26,477 nt of DNA from RYN-431 sp036388295 (GTDB taxonomy: Bacteria; Planctomycetota; Phycisphaerae; Tepidisphaerales; Tepidisphaeraceae): the NCBI GenBank assembly GCA_036388295.1, contig DASVSC010000267.1:1-26477 (forward strand), written 5' to 3'. Of this stretch, positions 7,484 through 14,797 are shown one piece after another. The translations under genes and the position numbers were made by a program. Positions within the stretch are counted from its first letter, which is position 1. Each line of letters opens with the position of its first letter. Below the pieces are notes generated by a model. It saw only the letters and a program-made list of their open reading frames with translations. It did no database searches and was not told where the DNA came from.

Positions 7484-7592
7484 ATGGTCTTGCGCTCTGC
7501 GGCAGGCCGCAGGTGGTCGGCGGGGGCGATGTGAGTCATGCCCCGTATTGACGCCGCCCACGCCCGCTTCGGCGGAAGGCTACTCCCCATCG
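7484..7592 (-). promoter_or_regulatory. yybP-ykoY-type Mn2+ riboswitch in the terC leader
   Basis: Minus-strand RNA beginning with the hallmark GGGGAGUAGC (7588-7579), followed by a CCGC-CGAA-GCGG hairpin, then a GUCAAUAC segment resembling the family's second conserved loop (shorter than the usual GUCAACAUAC), a GCGG/CCGC hairpin, and the closing GCAAGACCAUC. GAUGG at the 5' edge pairs with CCAUC at the 3' edge, giving a short P1 stem. The element lies directly upstream of a TerC-family gene, the classic partner of this Mn2+ sensor. Identified by eye from conserved loops and context; a covariance-model search (Rfam RF00080) would settle it. Confidence 0.75.
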
Positions 7593-7620
7593 AACAGTCG
7601 CCGCTGTGGCGACGGGCGGA

Positions 7621-7626
7621 AATATA
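7621..7626 (-). promoter_or_regulatory. Candidate -10 box for the riboswitch/terC transcript
   Basis: TATATT on the minus strand, 33 bases upstream of the riboswitch loop. No good -35 is seen at 17 bases. A short hairpin (GTCGCC/GGCGAC, 7597-7613) sits between it and the aptamer. Confidence 0.3.
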
Positions 7627-7706
7627 GCGTCTGCTCAAAATCCGTCGCGTTCTAAAACGGAACAGATTTTCGAGCCGCCGGCTTCCGCACATCCGCCTGA
7701 AAACGC

Positions 7707-7738
7707 AAAGGCCCGGCCAGTCGCCCGGCCGGGCCTTT
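7707..7738 (-). terminator. Terminator after the Mn catalase gene
   Basis: A 12-bp GC stem (AAAGGCCCGGCC and complement) with an 8-base loop, flanked by A/T on both sides so it can act in either direction. It lies 31 bp past the catalase stop and separates catalase from the terC leader. Confidence 0.8.
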
Positions 7739-7768
7739 TGAAAACTACGTCGTTCCCGACCAGGGGAT

Positions 7769-8698
7769 TTACGACTTGGCCTTCTTGTACAGCTTCTGGG
7801 CCATCTCGAAGACTTCTTCGGGATGATAGTCCGGTGCGAAGGCCGACCCGATGCCGGCCAGTTCGACGTGCTGGCCGGCCACTTCCATGGGCGGGCCGTC
7901 GACGACCACGCATTCCTTGTTCGTGTCCGGCTCCGTGCCGTCCCAGATCTGGTCGATCTGCTTGTAGTCATTGGGGCTCTGGCGGTAGAGCTTGGTGTGC
8001 AGGCCCATGTCCATGTACTTCTTGGCCTCGGGGAAGACGGCGTTGCCGATGCTGGGGATCGGCAGCATGTCGTTCATCTTCACGCCGGTAAGCTTTTCCA
8101 AGGCCTTGCCGTACGCCACGGCATGGACGCCGCCGCGGACGAACAGGTAACCGAGCATTTCGCGGGCGGCCGGGTCCTTGGTCATCTGGTAAACGCGCAG
8201 CTTGTTCGTGCGGGCCGTGTTTTCCAGGAAGAAGTTGTGCAGCAAGTCCAGAATCAGGTTGCCGCTGCTGAACACGTACTGGCCGGTCCAGGGCAAACCG
8301 CCGGCGTCGACGGGCAGGCTGTTGCGGCCGCCGGCGATGAAGTGGTGCGGGTTGTAGTTGTTGCCCATCGCCGTGACGGTGGCGATCGGCGTGCCGAGCG
8401 GGTCTTTGTCGCTGTTTTCCTGGATCTCGGTTTCGGGGCCGTTCAGCAGGCTGTTGATCGCCGCGCCGACGAGCTGGATATGGCCGAGCTCTTCGGCGGC
8501 GATGTTGGCAACCAGTTCGTAGTACGGGCCGAGCTGTTTCTTGCCCCGCATGTTCATGCTCTGGGCAAAGTAGTTGTTGAACGTGGACATTTCGCCGAAG
8601 CGGCCGCCCATCAGTTCCTGAACGGCCGATGCGGATTCAGGGTCGATCTTCTTGCTCTGCGGGAGTTCGACGGGCAAGGCATCAATGCGTAGGAACAT
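7769..8698 (-). CDS. Manganese catalase (non-heme)
   Basis: Cytosolic di-manganese enzyme that converts 2 H2O2 to water and oxygen, 309 aa. Ferritin-like bundle ligands are visible at the expected places: Glu36 (RFGEMST), Glu70 and His73 (EELGHIQ), Glu159 (FLENTA) and His192 (GGVHAVAYG). The substrate-channel loop and the long C-terminal tail (PEEVFEMAQKLYKKAKS) are present. ATG at 8698 has AAGGAGAG upstream; the open frame further upstream runs into the divergent regulator. It is divergent from an OxyR gene (126-bp gap) and followed by a strong terminator, then by riboswitch-controlled terC. Context implies peroxide induction and dependence on Mn supply. Confidence 0.96.
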   Translation of the reverse strand: MFLRIDALPVELPQSKKIDPESASAVQELMGGRFGEMSTFNNYFAQSMNMRGKKQLGPYYELVANIAAEELGHIQLVGAAINSLLNGPETEIQENSDKDPLGTPIATVTAMGNNYNPHHFIAGGRNSLPVDAGGLPWTGQYVFSSGNLILDLLHNFFLENTARTNKLRVYQMTKDPAAREMLGYLFVRGGVHAVAYGKALEKLTGVKMNDMLPIPSIGNAVFPEAKKYMDMGLHTKLYRQSPNDYKQIDQIWDGTEPDTNKECVVVDGPPMEVAGQHVELAGIGSAFAPDYHPEEVFEMAQKLYKKAKS

Positions 8699-8811
8699 GG
8701 CTCTCTCCTTGAAGAAACAATCGACGGCCCGGTCACCGCGGCCGGGAACGCGTGAAAAGAACCGTAGGCCACGGGCGATTGACGGTCTCTCGCAAAGGAA
8801 GAATAAGCGCG

Positions 8812-8826
8812 ATAGGTTTCGCCTAT
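8812..8826. promoter_or_regulatory. Candidate OxyR half operator (ATAG-N7-CTAT)
   Basis: ATAG at 8812-8815 and CTAT at 8823-8826, exactly 7 bases apart, the published spacing for one OxyR dimer site. It overlaps the oxyR start codon (8825) and lies in the oxyR/catalase divergent gap. The second half site expected for a full tetramer operator is not evident on either side. Confidence 0.45.
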
Positions 8827-9721
8827 GGATCTGACGCAACTATCGTATTTCCTGGCCGTGGCCGACCACGGGGGCTTTAGCCGGGCGGCGCGGGTGCTGG
8901 AAATTGCCCAGCCGTCTTTGAGCGAGCAGGTGAAGAAGCTGGAGCGTTCGCTCGGCCGGACGCTGTTCGACCGACTGCCGCGCGCGGTGGTGCTGACCGA
9001 CGCCGGCCGGGTGCTGGCGCAGCACGCGCGGCGGCTTCTGGCGGACGCGGAAACCGCGCGGCGCGACGTGACCGAAGCGGGCGGCCGGATCGCGGGGACG
9101 CTGCGCATCGGCGCGATCCCGACCATCGCCCCGTTCCTGCTGCCGAACGTGATGCGCCGCTTCGCCGACCTGCACCCGGACGTCCGGCCGACCATTCTGG
9201 AGGACGTCACCACCCGGCTGCTGACGAGCGTCGAAGAAGGAGTGATTGATCTGGCCATCATCTCCGCGGCCACCGCGCCGCCGACAGTGGCGATGGAAAT
9301 TCTGGGCACGGAAGCGCTCGTCGCCGCCCTGCCGCGCGAGCACCCGTTATGCGCGACACGCCTGCTGCGGCCGGCGCATTTCGAAGGGCACTGCGTGCTG
9401 GTGTTGAAGGAAATGCACTGCCTGGCGCACCAGGTGGCGGATTTGTGTCCGCTGCAGTCGGCGTCCGGCGTGGTCCTGCAGGGCGAACAACTGTTCACGA
9501 TCGCCGCAATGATCGAGGCGGGCATGGGCGTGTCGGTCGTGCCGGCGATGATGGCCCGGGCGACCCGGCGGCCGGGCATCGTCTATCGGCCGTTCGCCGG
9601 CCCGCGTGTCGATCGGCCGGTCTGCGTGGCGACCAGCCTGCTGCGTCATCGCAGCAACGCGGCGCGCGCCTTTGTGGACATCGTCCGTCCGGCGTGCGCC
9701 GCGTTGTGCGAATCGAAATAA
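8825..9721 (+). CDS. oxyR: OxyR-type LysR regulator, peroxide-sensing
   Basis: LysR-family transcription factor of 298 aa. The N-terminal winged helix-turn-helix (residues 1-60) reads LSYFLAVADHGGFSRAARVLEIAQPSLSEQVKKLE. The effector domain has Cys199 and Cys208 in the context EMHCLAHQVADLC, the same spacing and numbering as the E. coli OxyR redox pair that forms the H2O2-induced disulfide. The GMGVSVVPAMM motif near the C-terminus is also OxyR-like. There is no clear ribosome site next to the ATG; an AGGAAG lies too far upstream (about 22 bases), but the N-terminus matches the family. It is divergent from Mn catalase, its probable target, and may repress itself through the ATAG-N7-CTAT site over its start. 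Confidence 0.9.
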   Translation: MDLTQLSYFLAVADHGGFSRAARVLEIAQPSLSEQVKKLERSLGRTLFDRLPRAVVLTDAGRVLAQHARRLLADAETARRDVTEAGGRIAGTLRIGAIPTIAPFLLPNVMRRFADLHPDVRPTILEDVTTRLLTSVEEGVIDLAIISAATAPPTVAMEILGTEALVAALPREHPLCATRLLRPAHFEGHCVLVLKEMHCLAHQVADLCPLQSASGVVLQGEQLFTIAAMIEAGMGVSVVPAMMARATRRPGIVYRPFAGPRVDRPVCVATSLLRHRSNAARAFVDIVRPACAALCESK

Positions 9722-9732
9722 CGGACTAACGC

Positions 9733-10401
9733 TTACTGAAGCTTCAACTGGACGCTTTCAGTGCCGTCCGTGTCGTTCAGGCGCACGGTCTTCTTCGCCC
9801 GGTCGCCGCCCTTGGCGGTGTCGACGACGTAGTTGCCGAAGCGGACCTTGTGGAACTCGAACCGGCCCTTGTTGTCGGTTTCGACGGTTTCGACGGTCAC
9901 CATCTTGTCCGTGTCGGCGTCGTTGTCGCCGGTCAGCAGACGCACCTTGGCGTCGCGGACGGGGTCGCCCGACTTATCGACGACTTGGCCGACGAAGTTC
10001 ACGTACTGTCGGGCCCGCTCGGCGCGGGTCGCGCCGACTTCATCGTCGTCCTCACGTCCCGCGCGGATCTTGAACCCCAGCGCCTCCGGATCGCGGCCTT
10101 CGCGGACGGTGATCGTGGTGCGGTCGCGCAGTTCGCGGTCCTTCGTTGACGCGATCACGACGTACGTGCCCGGCTCGACCTTGCGGAAACGGAACTCACC
10201 GTCGCTGTTGGTGCGGATCGAATCGACTTCGGACAATTTCTTGCCGTCGCGTTCCTTCTCCATCAGGCGAACGACCGCGTTCTCGACGGGCTTGCCATTC
10301 TTTTCCTGAGTCACCACGCCCCGCACATTCGAGGCTTGGGCGGACACGGCGAGCGTGGACAGTGCGAACAATGTTACGGCAGATAAACGAGCAAAACGCA
10401 T
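9733..10401 (-). CDS. Exported protein with two carboxypeptidase-regulatory-like domains
   Basis: A 222-aa secreted protein of unknown role. Residues 1-23 form a signal peptide (MRFARLSAVTLFALSTLAVSA) with likely cleavage after AQA. Two beta-sandwich repeats of the CarboxypepD_reg type follow: VRGVVTQEKNGKPVENAVVRL...TNSDGEFRFRKVEPGTYVV (about 26-82) and FVGQVVDKSGDPVRDAKVRL...TDNKGRFEFHKVRFGNYVV (about 135-192). The linker between them is highly charged (REDDDEVGATRAERARQ). ATG at 10401 is preceded by AAGGAGG. It is convergent with oxyR (11-bp gap). Such domains usually act as structural or carbohydrate/surface modules. Confidence 0.82.
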   Translation of the reverse strand: MRFARLSAVTLFALSTLAVSAQASNVRGVVTQEKNGKPVENAVVRLMEKERDGKKLSEVDSIRTNSDGEFRFRKVEPGTYVVIASTKDRELRDRTTITVREGRDPEALGFKIRAGREDDDEVGATRAERARQYVNFVGQVVDKSGDPVRDAKVRLLTGDNDADTDKMVTVETVETDNKGRFEFHKVRFGNYVVDTAKGGDRAKKTVRLNDTDGTESVQLKLQ

Positions 10402-10874
10402 ACAAGGCCTCCTTGGTTTGGCGAACCAACGATAGACCTCTCACGCCGCCGGGTCGTCCTATAACTAGGTGAATTACACTTTAATCCGCATCCTGAAAAT
10501 CGTCGTTTCGCCGCGAAAAACAGGACGATTTCTCATCTTAGCTTCATGTCCTATGTGGCCTTCATCCAAGTACAAGCCGGGCGTCGACAGAATGCCGCGG
10601 CGGAACAGGACGTGAGTCGCAACCGAAACAGCAGCGGGAAATAGGCTTCCCCGCGACGCGTCCTGGCGACGGAGAAAGCTATGAAACGAAATTGAACGGA
10701 GCGAACCCGCTGCCGAGTTACGCTGCGTGTCTGCTTCGCGCCTTCGTGGTTCATTCGTCCGTTCGAGATGGGGATCGAGAAGCAAGCAGGCCCTCTCCCC
10801 AACCCTCTCCCGGCGTAGCGAGAGAGGGAGCCGCAGTCACTGCGTCGGGTGAGTTCCTTTATGGATAAGGACGC
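10402..10874. other. 473-bp gene-free gap with decayed repeats
   Basis: No convincing gene. It holds a nested hairpin at 10497-10531 (arms AAATCGTC/GACGATTT), a stretch CTTCGCGCCTTCGTGGTT (10735-10752) resembling the terminal repeat of the element at 24028-24181, and a CCCTCTC/GAGAGGG inverted repeat at 10803-10828. It probably contains the promoter of the exported protein and the end of the 648-aa gene's transcript. Confidence 0.5.
10803..10828. repeat. CTCTCCC-type inverted repeat, copy 1
   Basis: Arms CCCTCTC and GAGAGGG around a 12-base loop that contains CGGCGTA. It is preceded by another CCCTCTCCCC. It belongs with similar intergenic copies at 16056-16077 and 25373-25395. Confidence 0.55.
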
Positions 10875-12821
10875 TTACGGCGCGGCCGAAGGTTCAGCGT
10901 TCGTCCCGCGCCCGTCGAACAAAACCCAGTCGCCTTCCGTGACGGGCTGCTTCGGATGCGTCGCACCCGGCCATTGGGCCGCCCCGTAAAGGTCGGCGTT
11001 GCCGTTGCGGTCGACGGGCCGGCGCGCGGCATCGTCGTCCCCGTCGTCGCCGACGCTGTAAACCACCGGCCGCCCGTCGATCAGGCGGTACCGCACCGGC
11101 CGGCCGTCAATGCGGTCGAGCGGCACACGCGGCAAGAGCGTCGGCGTCATCGCCTCGAGCGTGGCCGGGTACTGGCCGTGCCGGCGGCGGTGCAGTTCGA
11201 GCGCGATGGCGACGACCAGCCCGTCGCGCGTGCCGAGCAGCCGCTCGGCCGTGACGGCGATCCGTTCGTAGCCGGGGATCAACCCGCTGAGCGGCCATAG
11301 TTTTTTATCGACCCAGAGGTCATGCCTTCGGTCGGCGAACGAACGGCGACTGAGGCGTTCCGGATCGCTGTCGGGAGCCAATTCCCGTCGGGGCACAGTT
11401 AGGTCGGCTTCCGTCTCGTCCATCAGGCGGTCGTAGGCGTCGAGCAGTTCCCGCCGCGACGCGACGGTGAGCGACGTCGCGCTCTCCTCCATCAGGTCGT
11501 AGGTTTCGATTCCAAAGAGAGGCAGGTAAATGTCCACGTCGCGGTAGCTCTTGATCGCCGGGCCGAAAAATTGCGCCAGCTTCTGCAGACCGGCGCGGGT
11601 GATCCGCCCGTCGCCGTGGCCGTCGTCGGTAAACGTGCGTTGCACGAGGTCGTAGATCATCATTCGCTCGGCGGCCAGTCGATTGGGGCTGAACAGCGAC
11701 GCGGCCGTGTCGCCGCCGACGCGGCTGATGCGATGCGCGAGGGCGATGAGCTGGCGGTCGCTCAGCAGGTGCGGCTTCGTCCGCAGCACGGCGGCGACTT
11801 CCTGGAAGGCGACCTCGTAGTGCCCCACGGCGACGATCTGGCTGATCGCCATCGGCGTGTCCCGCTGATCGCCCATGTTCAATATCGCTTCGATGTCGTC
11901 CGGCCAGCGATCGACACGGTTCTGCTCCAACGCGTACCGCGCGTCGGCGGTCAGGAGGTTCACCATGTGCCGTTTGGGAGTGAGGTGGGGCACTAGCACC
12001 GCGATGACGCCTCCGCCCGGATCGTCGGCCGGGGCGGTGCTCGCCGCCGTCCAGCCGAGTTCCGGATCAAGGGCCGACCCACTCGGCCCCAGGATGAAGC
12101 CGACTTCCGGCCTGGCGGCGGCTTTGCGGACGACGGCTAACCCGTCTTGGTGCGCGTCGAGCCATGCCGTCAACGTCCGCCAGCCGGCGGGGTCCGCAGG
12201 CGTGGCGTCGATGATCTGGATATAGCCGGAGTCGCCGCCTTCCGTTTCGTTGACCCGCTCGAAAAGGGTCGGGTCGCGGCGACTGGCCGCCAGGCCGAGC
12301 GAGAGAATCGCCTGCCGGTACAGCGGCCAGGCGCGGTCGTCGGCGGCGACGCTCTCCGTCGACGCATTCAGCCGGGCGACGTAGTCCACGCTCACCGCCG
12401 GGCGGCCGATCAGAAAGCGGACGAACAGGACCGCGTAGATCGCCGCCAGCACGGCAGCCGCGCGCAGGGCGTACGTCCACGCCTGCCAGACCAGCGGCCG
12501 CTGACGCCACTTGGCGCGGCGGATCAGGCGGGCGGTCGTCCGTTCATCGCCGAAGTCACGCACGAGCGTGTCCGCGTCGACGCCGGCGTTCAGGCCGTCG
12601 GCGAAATGCGCGATCAACTCTGTAGCCACGTCGCACTTTTCCCCGCGTGACAACCGCATGGATCGCACGATGCGCGCGACCGCCGACCGCACCGCCGGCG
12701 GCAGGCCGCTCTCGGCGATCCGGTTCCGCCAGTCCAGCCGCCCGCTGGCGCGGCCACGCAGCAAATCGCGCAGCGGCGTATACCGCAGGCGATGCAGGCG
12801 GCCGGTATTCGTGTCGGTCAT
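10875..12821 (-). CDS. Large membrane-anchored protein paired with PadR, function unknown
   Basis: A 648-aa protein I cannot assign. The N-terminus has a small helical segment (about 50-105: LSRGEKCDVATELIAHFADG...DFGDERTTARLIRRAK) resembling the HAAS-like/permease-prefix helical modules often encoded next to PadR regulators. One strong transmembrane helix follows at about 112-137 (ALRAAAVLAAIYAVLFVRFLI). The remaining ~510 residues are soluble. The C-terminal 130 residues have a pattern common in planctomycete proteins: a helix with RHGQYPATLEAMTP, then LPRVPLDRIDGRPVRYR, VVYSVGDDGDDD and GDWVLFDGR. It follows padR on the same strand (96-bp gap with a hairpin), so PadR probably controls it. 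Start ATG at 12821. Its function is open; a membrane sensor or effector under PadR control is only inference. Confidence 0.8.
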   Translation of the reverse strand: MTDTNTGRLHRLRYTPLRDLLRGRASGRLDWRNRIAESGLPPAVRSAVARIVRSMRLSRGEKCDVATELIAHFADGLNAGVDADTLVRDFGDERTTARLIRRAKWRQRPLVWQAWTYALRAAAVLAAIYAVLFVRFLIGRPAVSVDYVARLNASTESVAADDRAWPLYRQAILSLGLAASRRDPTLFERVNETEGGDSGYIQIIDATPADPAGWRTLTAWLDAHQDGLAVVRKAAARPEVGFILGPSGSALDPELGWTAASTAPADDPGGGVIAVLVPHLTPKRHMVNLLTADARYALEQNRVDRWPDDIEAILNMGDQRDTPMAISQIVAVGHYEVAFQEVAAVLRTKPHLLSDRQLIALAHRISRVGGDTAASLFSPNRLAAERMMIYDLVQRTFTDDGHGDGRITRAGLQKLAQFFGPAIKSYRDVDIYLPLFGIETYDLMEESATSLTVASRRELLDAYDRLMDETEADLTVPRRELAPDSDPERLSRRSFADRRHDLWVDKKLWPLSGLIPGYERIAVTAERLLGTRDGLVVAIALELHRRRHGQYPATLEAMTPTLLPRVPLDRIDGRPVRYRLIDGRPVVYSVGDDGDDDAARRPVDRNGNADLYGAAQWPGATHPKQPVTEGDWVLFDGRGTNAEPSAAP

Positions 12822-12897
12822 GGCGTCTCCCCCGCAGACGAATCGTTCGACCCGCGTCGCGGTCTGTCAGCGTCACGAATCGCAAGGCAAATCCACG

Positions 12898-12915
12898 CCA
12901 CGGCGGATGCCGTGG
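12898..12915 (-). other. Intergenic hairpin between padR and its downstream gene
   Basis: Perfect 7-bp stem (CCACGGC/GCCGTGG) with a GGAT loop, 2 bp after the padR stop. Only a short T-run follows on the minus strand, so it is at most a partial terminator or mRNA stabiliser within the operon. Confidence 0.4.
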
Positions 12916-12917
12916 AT

Positions 12918-13250
12918 TCATCCGCCCGCGAAGCCCAGTTTGCCCATCGCCCCGCTGAGCGCGCGCCACTGCGCGCGGTCGTGTTCCAGGCGCTTCTTCC
13001 CGGCCGCGGTCAGGCGGTAATATTTCCGGTCGCGCCCGCTGTCGGCGGTTTCGATCCGGCTGGCGACGTGGCCCTTGGCTTCGAGGTTGTACAGCAGCGG
13101 GTAGAGCGTGCTCTGGCCCATCGCCAGCACGCCACCGCTCTGGCGGTCCAGGGCCTGCACCAGTTCGTAGCCGTATTTCTCGCCCGTCTCCAGCAGCCGC
13201 ATCACGGCGACCGGCCCGACGCCCCGCATGAGTTCGCGTTCGATTTTCAT
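12918..13250 (-). CDS. PadR-family transcriptional regulator
   Basis: Small 110-aa winged-helix regulator of the PadR-like (PF03551) type. Recognisable segments are GEKYGYELVQALDRQSGG (23-40), the recognition region GQSTLYPLLYNLEAKGHV (45-62), and the wing RKYYRLTAAGKKRLEHD (75-91). The ATG at 13250 has GAGGTG upstream and gives the family length; the open frame to 13418 runs through the promoter and a repeat and is not used. The promoter TTGCAC-N18-TAGTAT lies about 25 bases upstream, with a perfect inverted repeat over the -10, so autorepression is likely. The gene leads a probable two-gene operon with the 648-aa membrane protein. Confidence 0.92.
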   Translation of the reverse strand: MKIERELMRGVGPVAVMRLLETGEKYGYELVQALDRQSGGVLAMGQSTLYPLLYNLEAKGHVASRIETADSGRDRKYYRLTAAGKKRLEHDRAQWRALSGAMGKLGFAGG

Positions 13251-13275
13251 AGCCGCACCTCGACCTTCGCGACAC

Positions 13276-13305
13276 ATACTACGCGTGACGTAGTATTGAG
13301 TGCAA
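13276..13305 (-). promoter_or_regulatory. padR promoter with overlapping operator
   Basis: Minus-strand promoter with -35 TTGCAC (13300-13305), an 18-base spacer and -10 TAGTAT (13276-13281). A perfect inverted repeat, arms ATACTACG and CGTAGTAT with a 5-base centre, spans 13276-13296 and covers the -10 box. PadR proteins commonly bind such repeats and repress their own genes. Confidence 0.7.
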
Positions 13306-13407
13306 TAGAAATCTTTGGCGTGTCGCAGTCGTGCGGTGGGATTCATCCCACCCTCCAAAAGACCAGGGCCGTGCGTCGTTAGTTCAGTGTGTATTTCGTT
13401 GTGGCGT

Positions 13408-13484
13408 CTGGGTGGCACGGTTTGTACTCAAGCCGTGTCCGCTTCGTGGGAAGACACGGCTTAAGTACAAACCGTGCCACCCAG
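13408..13484. repeat. 77-bp hairpin element (32-bp inverted arms)
   Basis: Arms at 13408-13439 and 13453-13484 are reverse complements over 32 bp with one mismatch, around a 13-base loop. Each arm contains GGTGGCACGGTTTGTAC and AAGCCGTGTC. It lies 30 bp after the stop of the ArsR-methyltransferase gene and upstream of padR. It may double as a terminator, but its length and near-perfection suggest a REP/MITE-like element. Confidence 0.75.
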
Positions 13485-13514
13485 AGTGGTCGCTACATTG
13501 AAGTTTGCTTTGCG

Positions 13515-14483
13515 CTAGTCTGCGCGGTCACGCACGCCGACGACGCAGAACAGGCTCGGCCCCTTGGCGGCGGGTTCGGGCGGGAGCAGGACGGCCGGGC
13601 GGGGCGTCAGACCGACGCCGGCCAATTGCCCGGCGACGGCGGCGGGGTCGTAGCCGAGGCGGGTCTGGCCGGTGAGGCGGCGGAAGTCGTCGCGGTCGTG
13701 GGTCAGCACGTCCACCACCAGCAGCCGCCCGCCCGGCCGCAGCACGCGCCGCGCCTCGGCCAATGCGGCCGGTGCGTCGGCGAGGTACGACAGCGACAGA
13801 ATCATCAGGGCCACGTCCGTAGACGCGTCGGCCAGCGGCAGTTGTGTTAAGTCGCCGGGCAGCAGGCGGACGTTCGTGGCACCGGCCAGACGGGCGGCGG
13901 CGGCGGCGAGCATTTCCTGGCTGTTGTCGATGCCGATCGCCTGGGCGACGTGCGGGGCGAGTCGGCCGAGCGTCGCGCCGGTGCCGCAGCCGAGGTCGAC
14001 GACGGTCAACCGCGGGTCCAGCAGGGCCAAGAGCGCGTCGGCGGTGAAGCGTGTGCCGAACAGTTCGTCGCGCAAGCCGTCCCAATCGCGGGCGACGCCG
14101 GCGAAGAACGGCCGTGAATCGCGCTGTCTTGCCGCCCGGGCCGCCCGGACGGCGGCGAGGCGCAGGCGGTCCTGCTGGGCGGCCGGCTGGTCGGCGGTCT
14201 GCTCCCGCGCGACGGCCCACAGTTGCCGTGCGGCGTCGGCCAGTTCGGCCTCGATCATGCGGTACAGCTGGCTGGTCCCTTCGCGCCGGCTGACAAGCCA
14301 GCCCTGGTCGATCAGCTGCTTCAAATGCCGCGACACCGTCGACTGCGGCAGCTGCAGCACGTCGGCTAGATCGCTGACGGCCAGTTCGTCGTCGTGCAGC
14401 AAACGCAGAATCCGCAGCCGCGTCGGGTCGGCCAATGCGGACAAACGGGCGACGAGCGTGACGGTGGGATCAGGGGCTTTCAT
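13515..14483 (-). CDS. ArsR-family regulator fused to a SAM-dependent methyltransferase domain (SahR-like)
   Basis: Two-domain protein of 322 aa. Residues 1-90 are an ArsR winged helix: LSALADPTRLRILRLLHDDELAVSDLADVL and the recognition helix LPQSTVSRHLKQL. The metal-site ELCVCDL of classic ArsR reads ELAVSDL, so it is not a typical metal sensor. Residues about 145-260 are a class I methyltransferase: VVDLGCGTGATLGRL (SAM loop), GIDNSQEML, and the strand following LPLADASTDVALMILSLSYL. The ATG at 14483 sits 3 bases from a perfect operator-like inverted repeat and lacks a clear ribosome site, so the mRNA leader may be very short. ArsR proteins of this layout include SAH-sensing regulators of the methionine cycle; the matching site before ahcY supports that role here. 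Confidence 0.88.
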   Translation of the reverse strand: MKAPDPTVTLVARLSALADPTRLRILRLLHDDELAVSDLADVLQLPQSTVSRHLKQLIDQGWLVSRREGTSQLYRMIEAELADAARQLWAVAREQTADQPAAQQDRLRLAAVRAARAARQRDSRPFFAGVARDWDGLRDELFGTRFTADALLALLDPRLTVVDLGCGTGATLGRLAPHVAQAIGIDNSQEMLAAAAARLAGATNVRLLPGDLTQLPLADASTDVALMILSLSYLADAPAALAEARRVLRPGGRLLVVDVLTHDRDDFRRLTGQTRLGYDPAAVAGQLAGVGLTPRPAVLLPPEPAAKGPSLFCVVGVRDRAD

Positions 14484-14486
14484 CTG

Positions 14487-14508
14487 TTCATCCGGCGGAC
14501 CGGATGAA
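14487..14508 (-). promoter_or_regulatory. Operator of the ArsR-methyltransferase gene
   Basis: Perfect inverted repeat, arms TTCATCCGG and CCGGATGAA with a 4-base centre, ending 3 bases before the start codon. A TACATT upstream on the minus strand may be the -10. Its arms and phasing recur at 4095-4116 before ahcY. Likely autoregulatory site. Confidence 0.7.
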
Positions 14509-14797
14509 TGTACCACAGGAGTTGATCGGTGGAGGGGTTGATCGGTTGATCGGTGGCCGGCTGACGTGCGAAAGGGCCTTTCGAATGTCAGGCCGCCACG
14601 GTTCAACTCATCAACTGTTCAACTCATCAACTGACGCGAATATTTTCCGTCACGTCGGTGACGGTCTGGTATCCTGTGCTTCCGTCCCCGACGTTCTCGA
14701 CTGCTCTGCTCTTTGACTTTCGAATCCCGACGCCGTCCCGCCCGCCCGGTTGCTGCTGCGCGGTGCGGGCGTGCGCGGGATCAGGAGATGGCGACCG

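Noticed and set aside
7440..7971. Upstream extension of the TerC frame
   Set aside because: It overlaps the riboswitch, a terminator and the catalase gene, and its sequence is Arg/Ser/Pro-rich without homology signs.
10474..10785. Open frames in the 10402-10874 gap
   Set aside because: They run through hairpins and repeats, with no ribosome site and no domain pattern.
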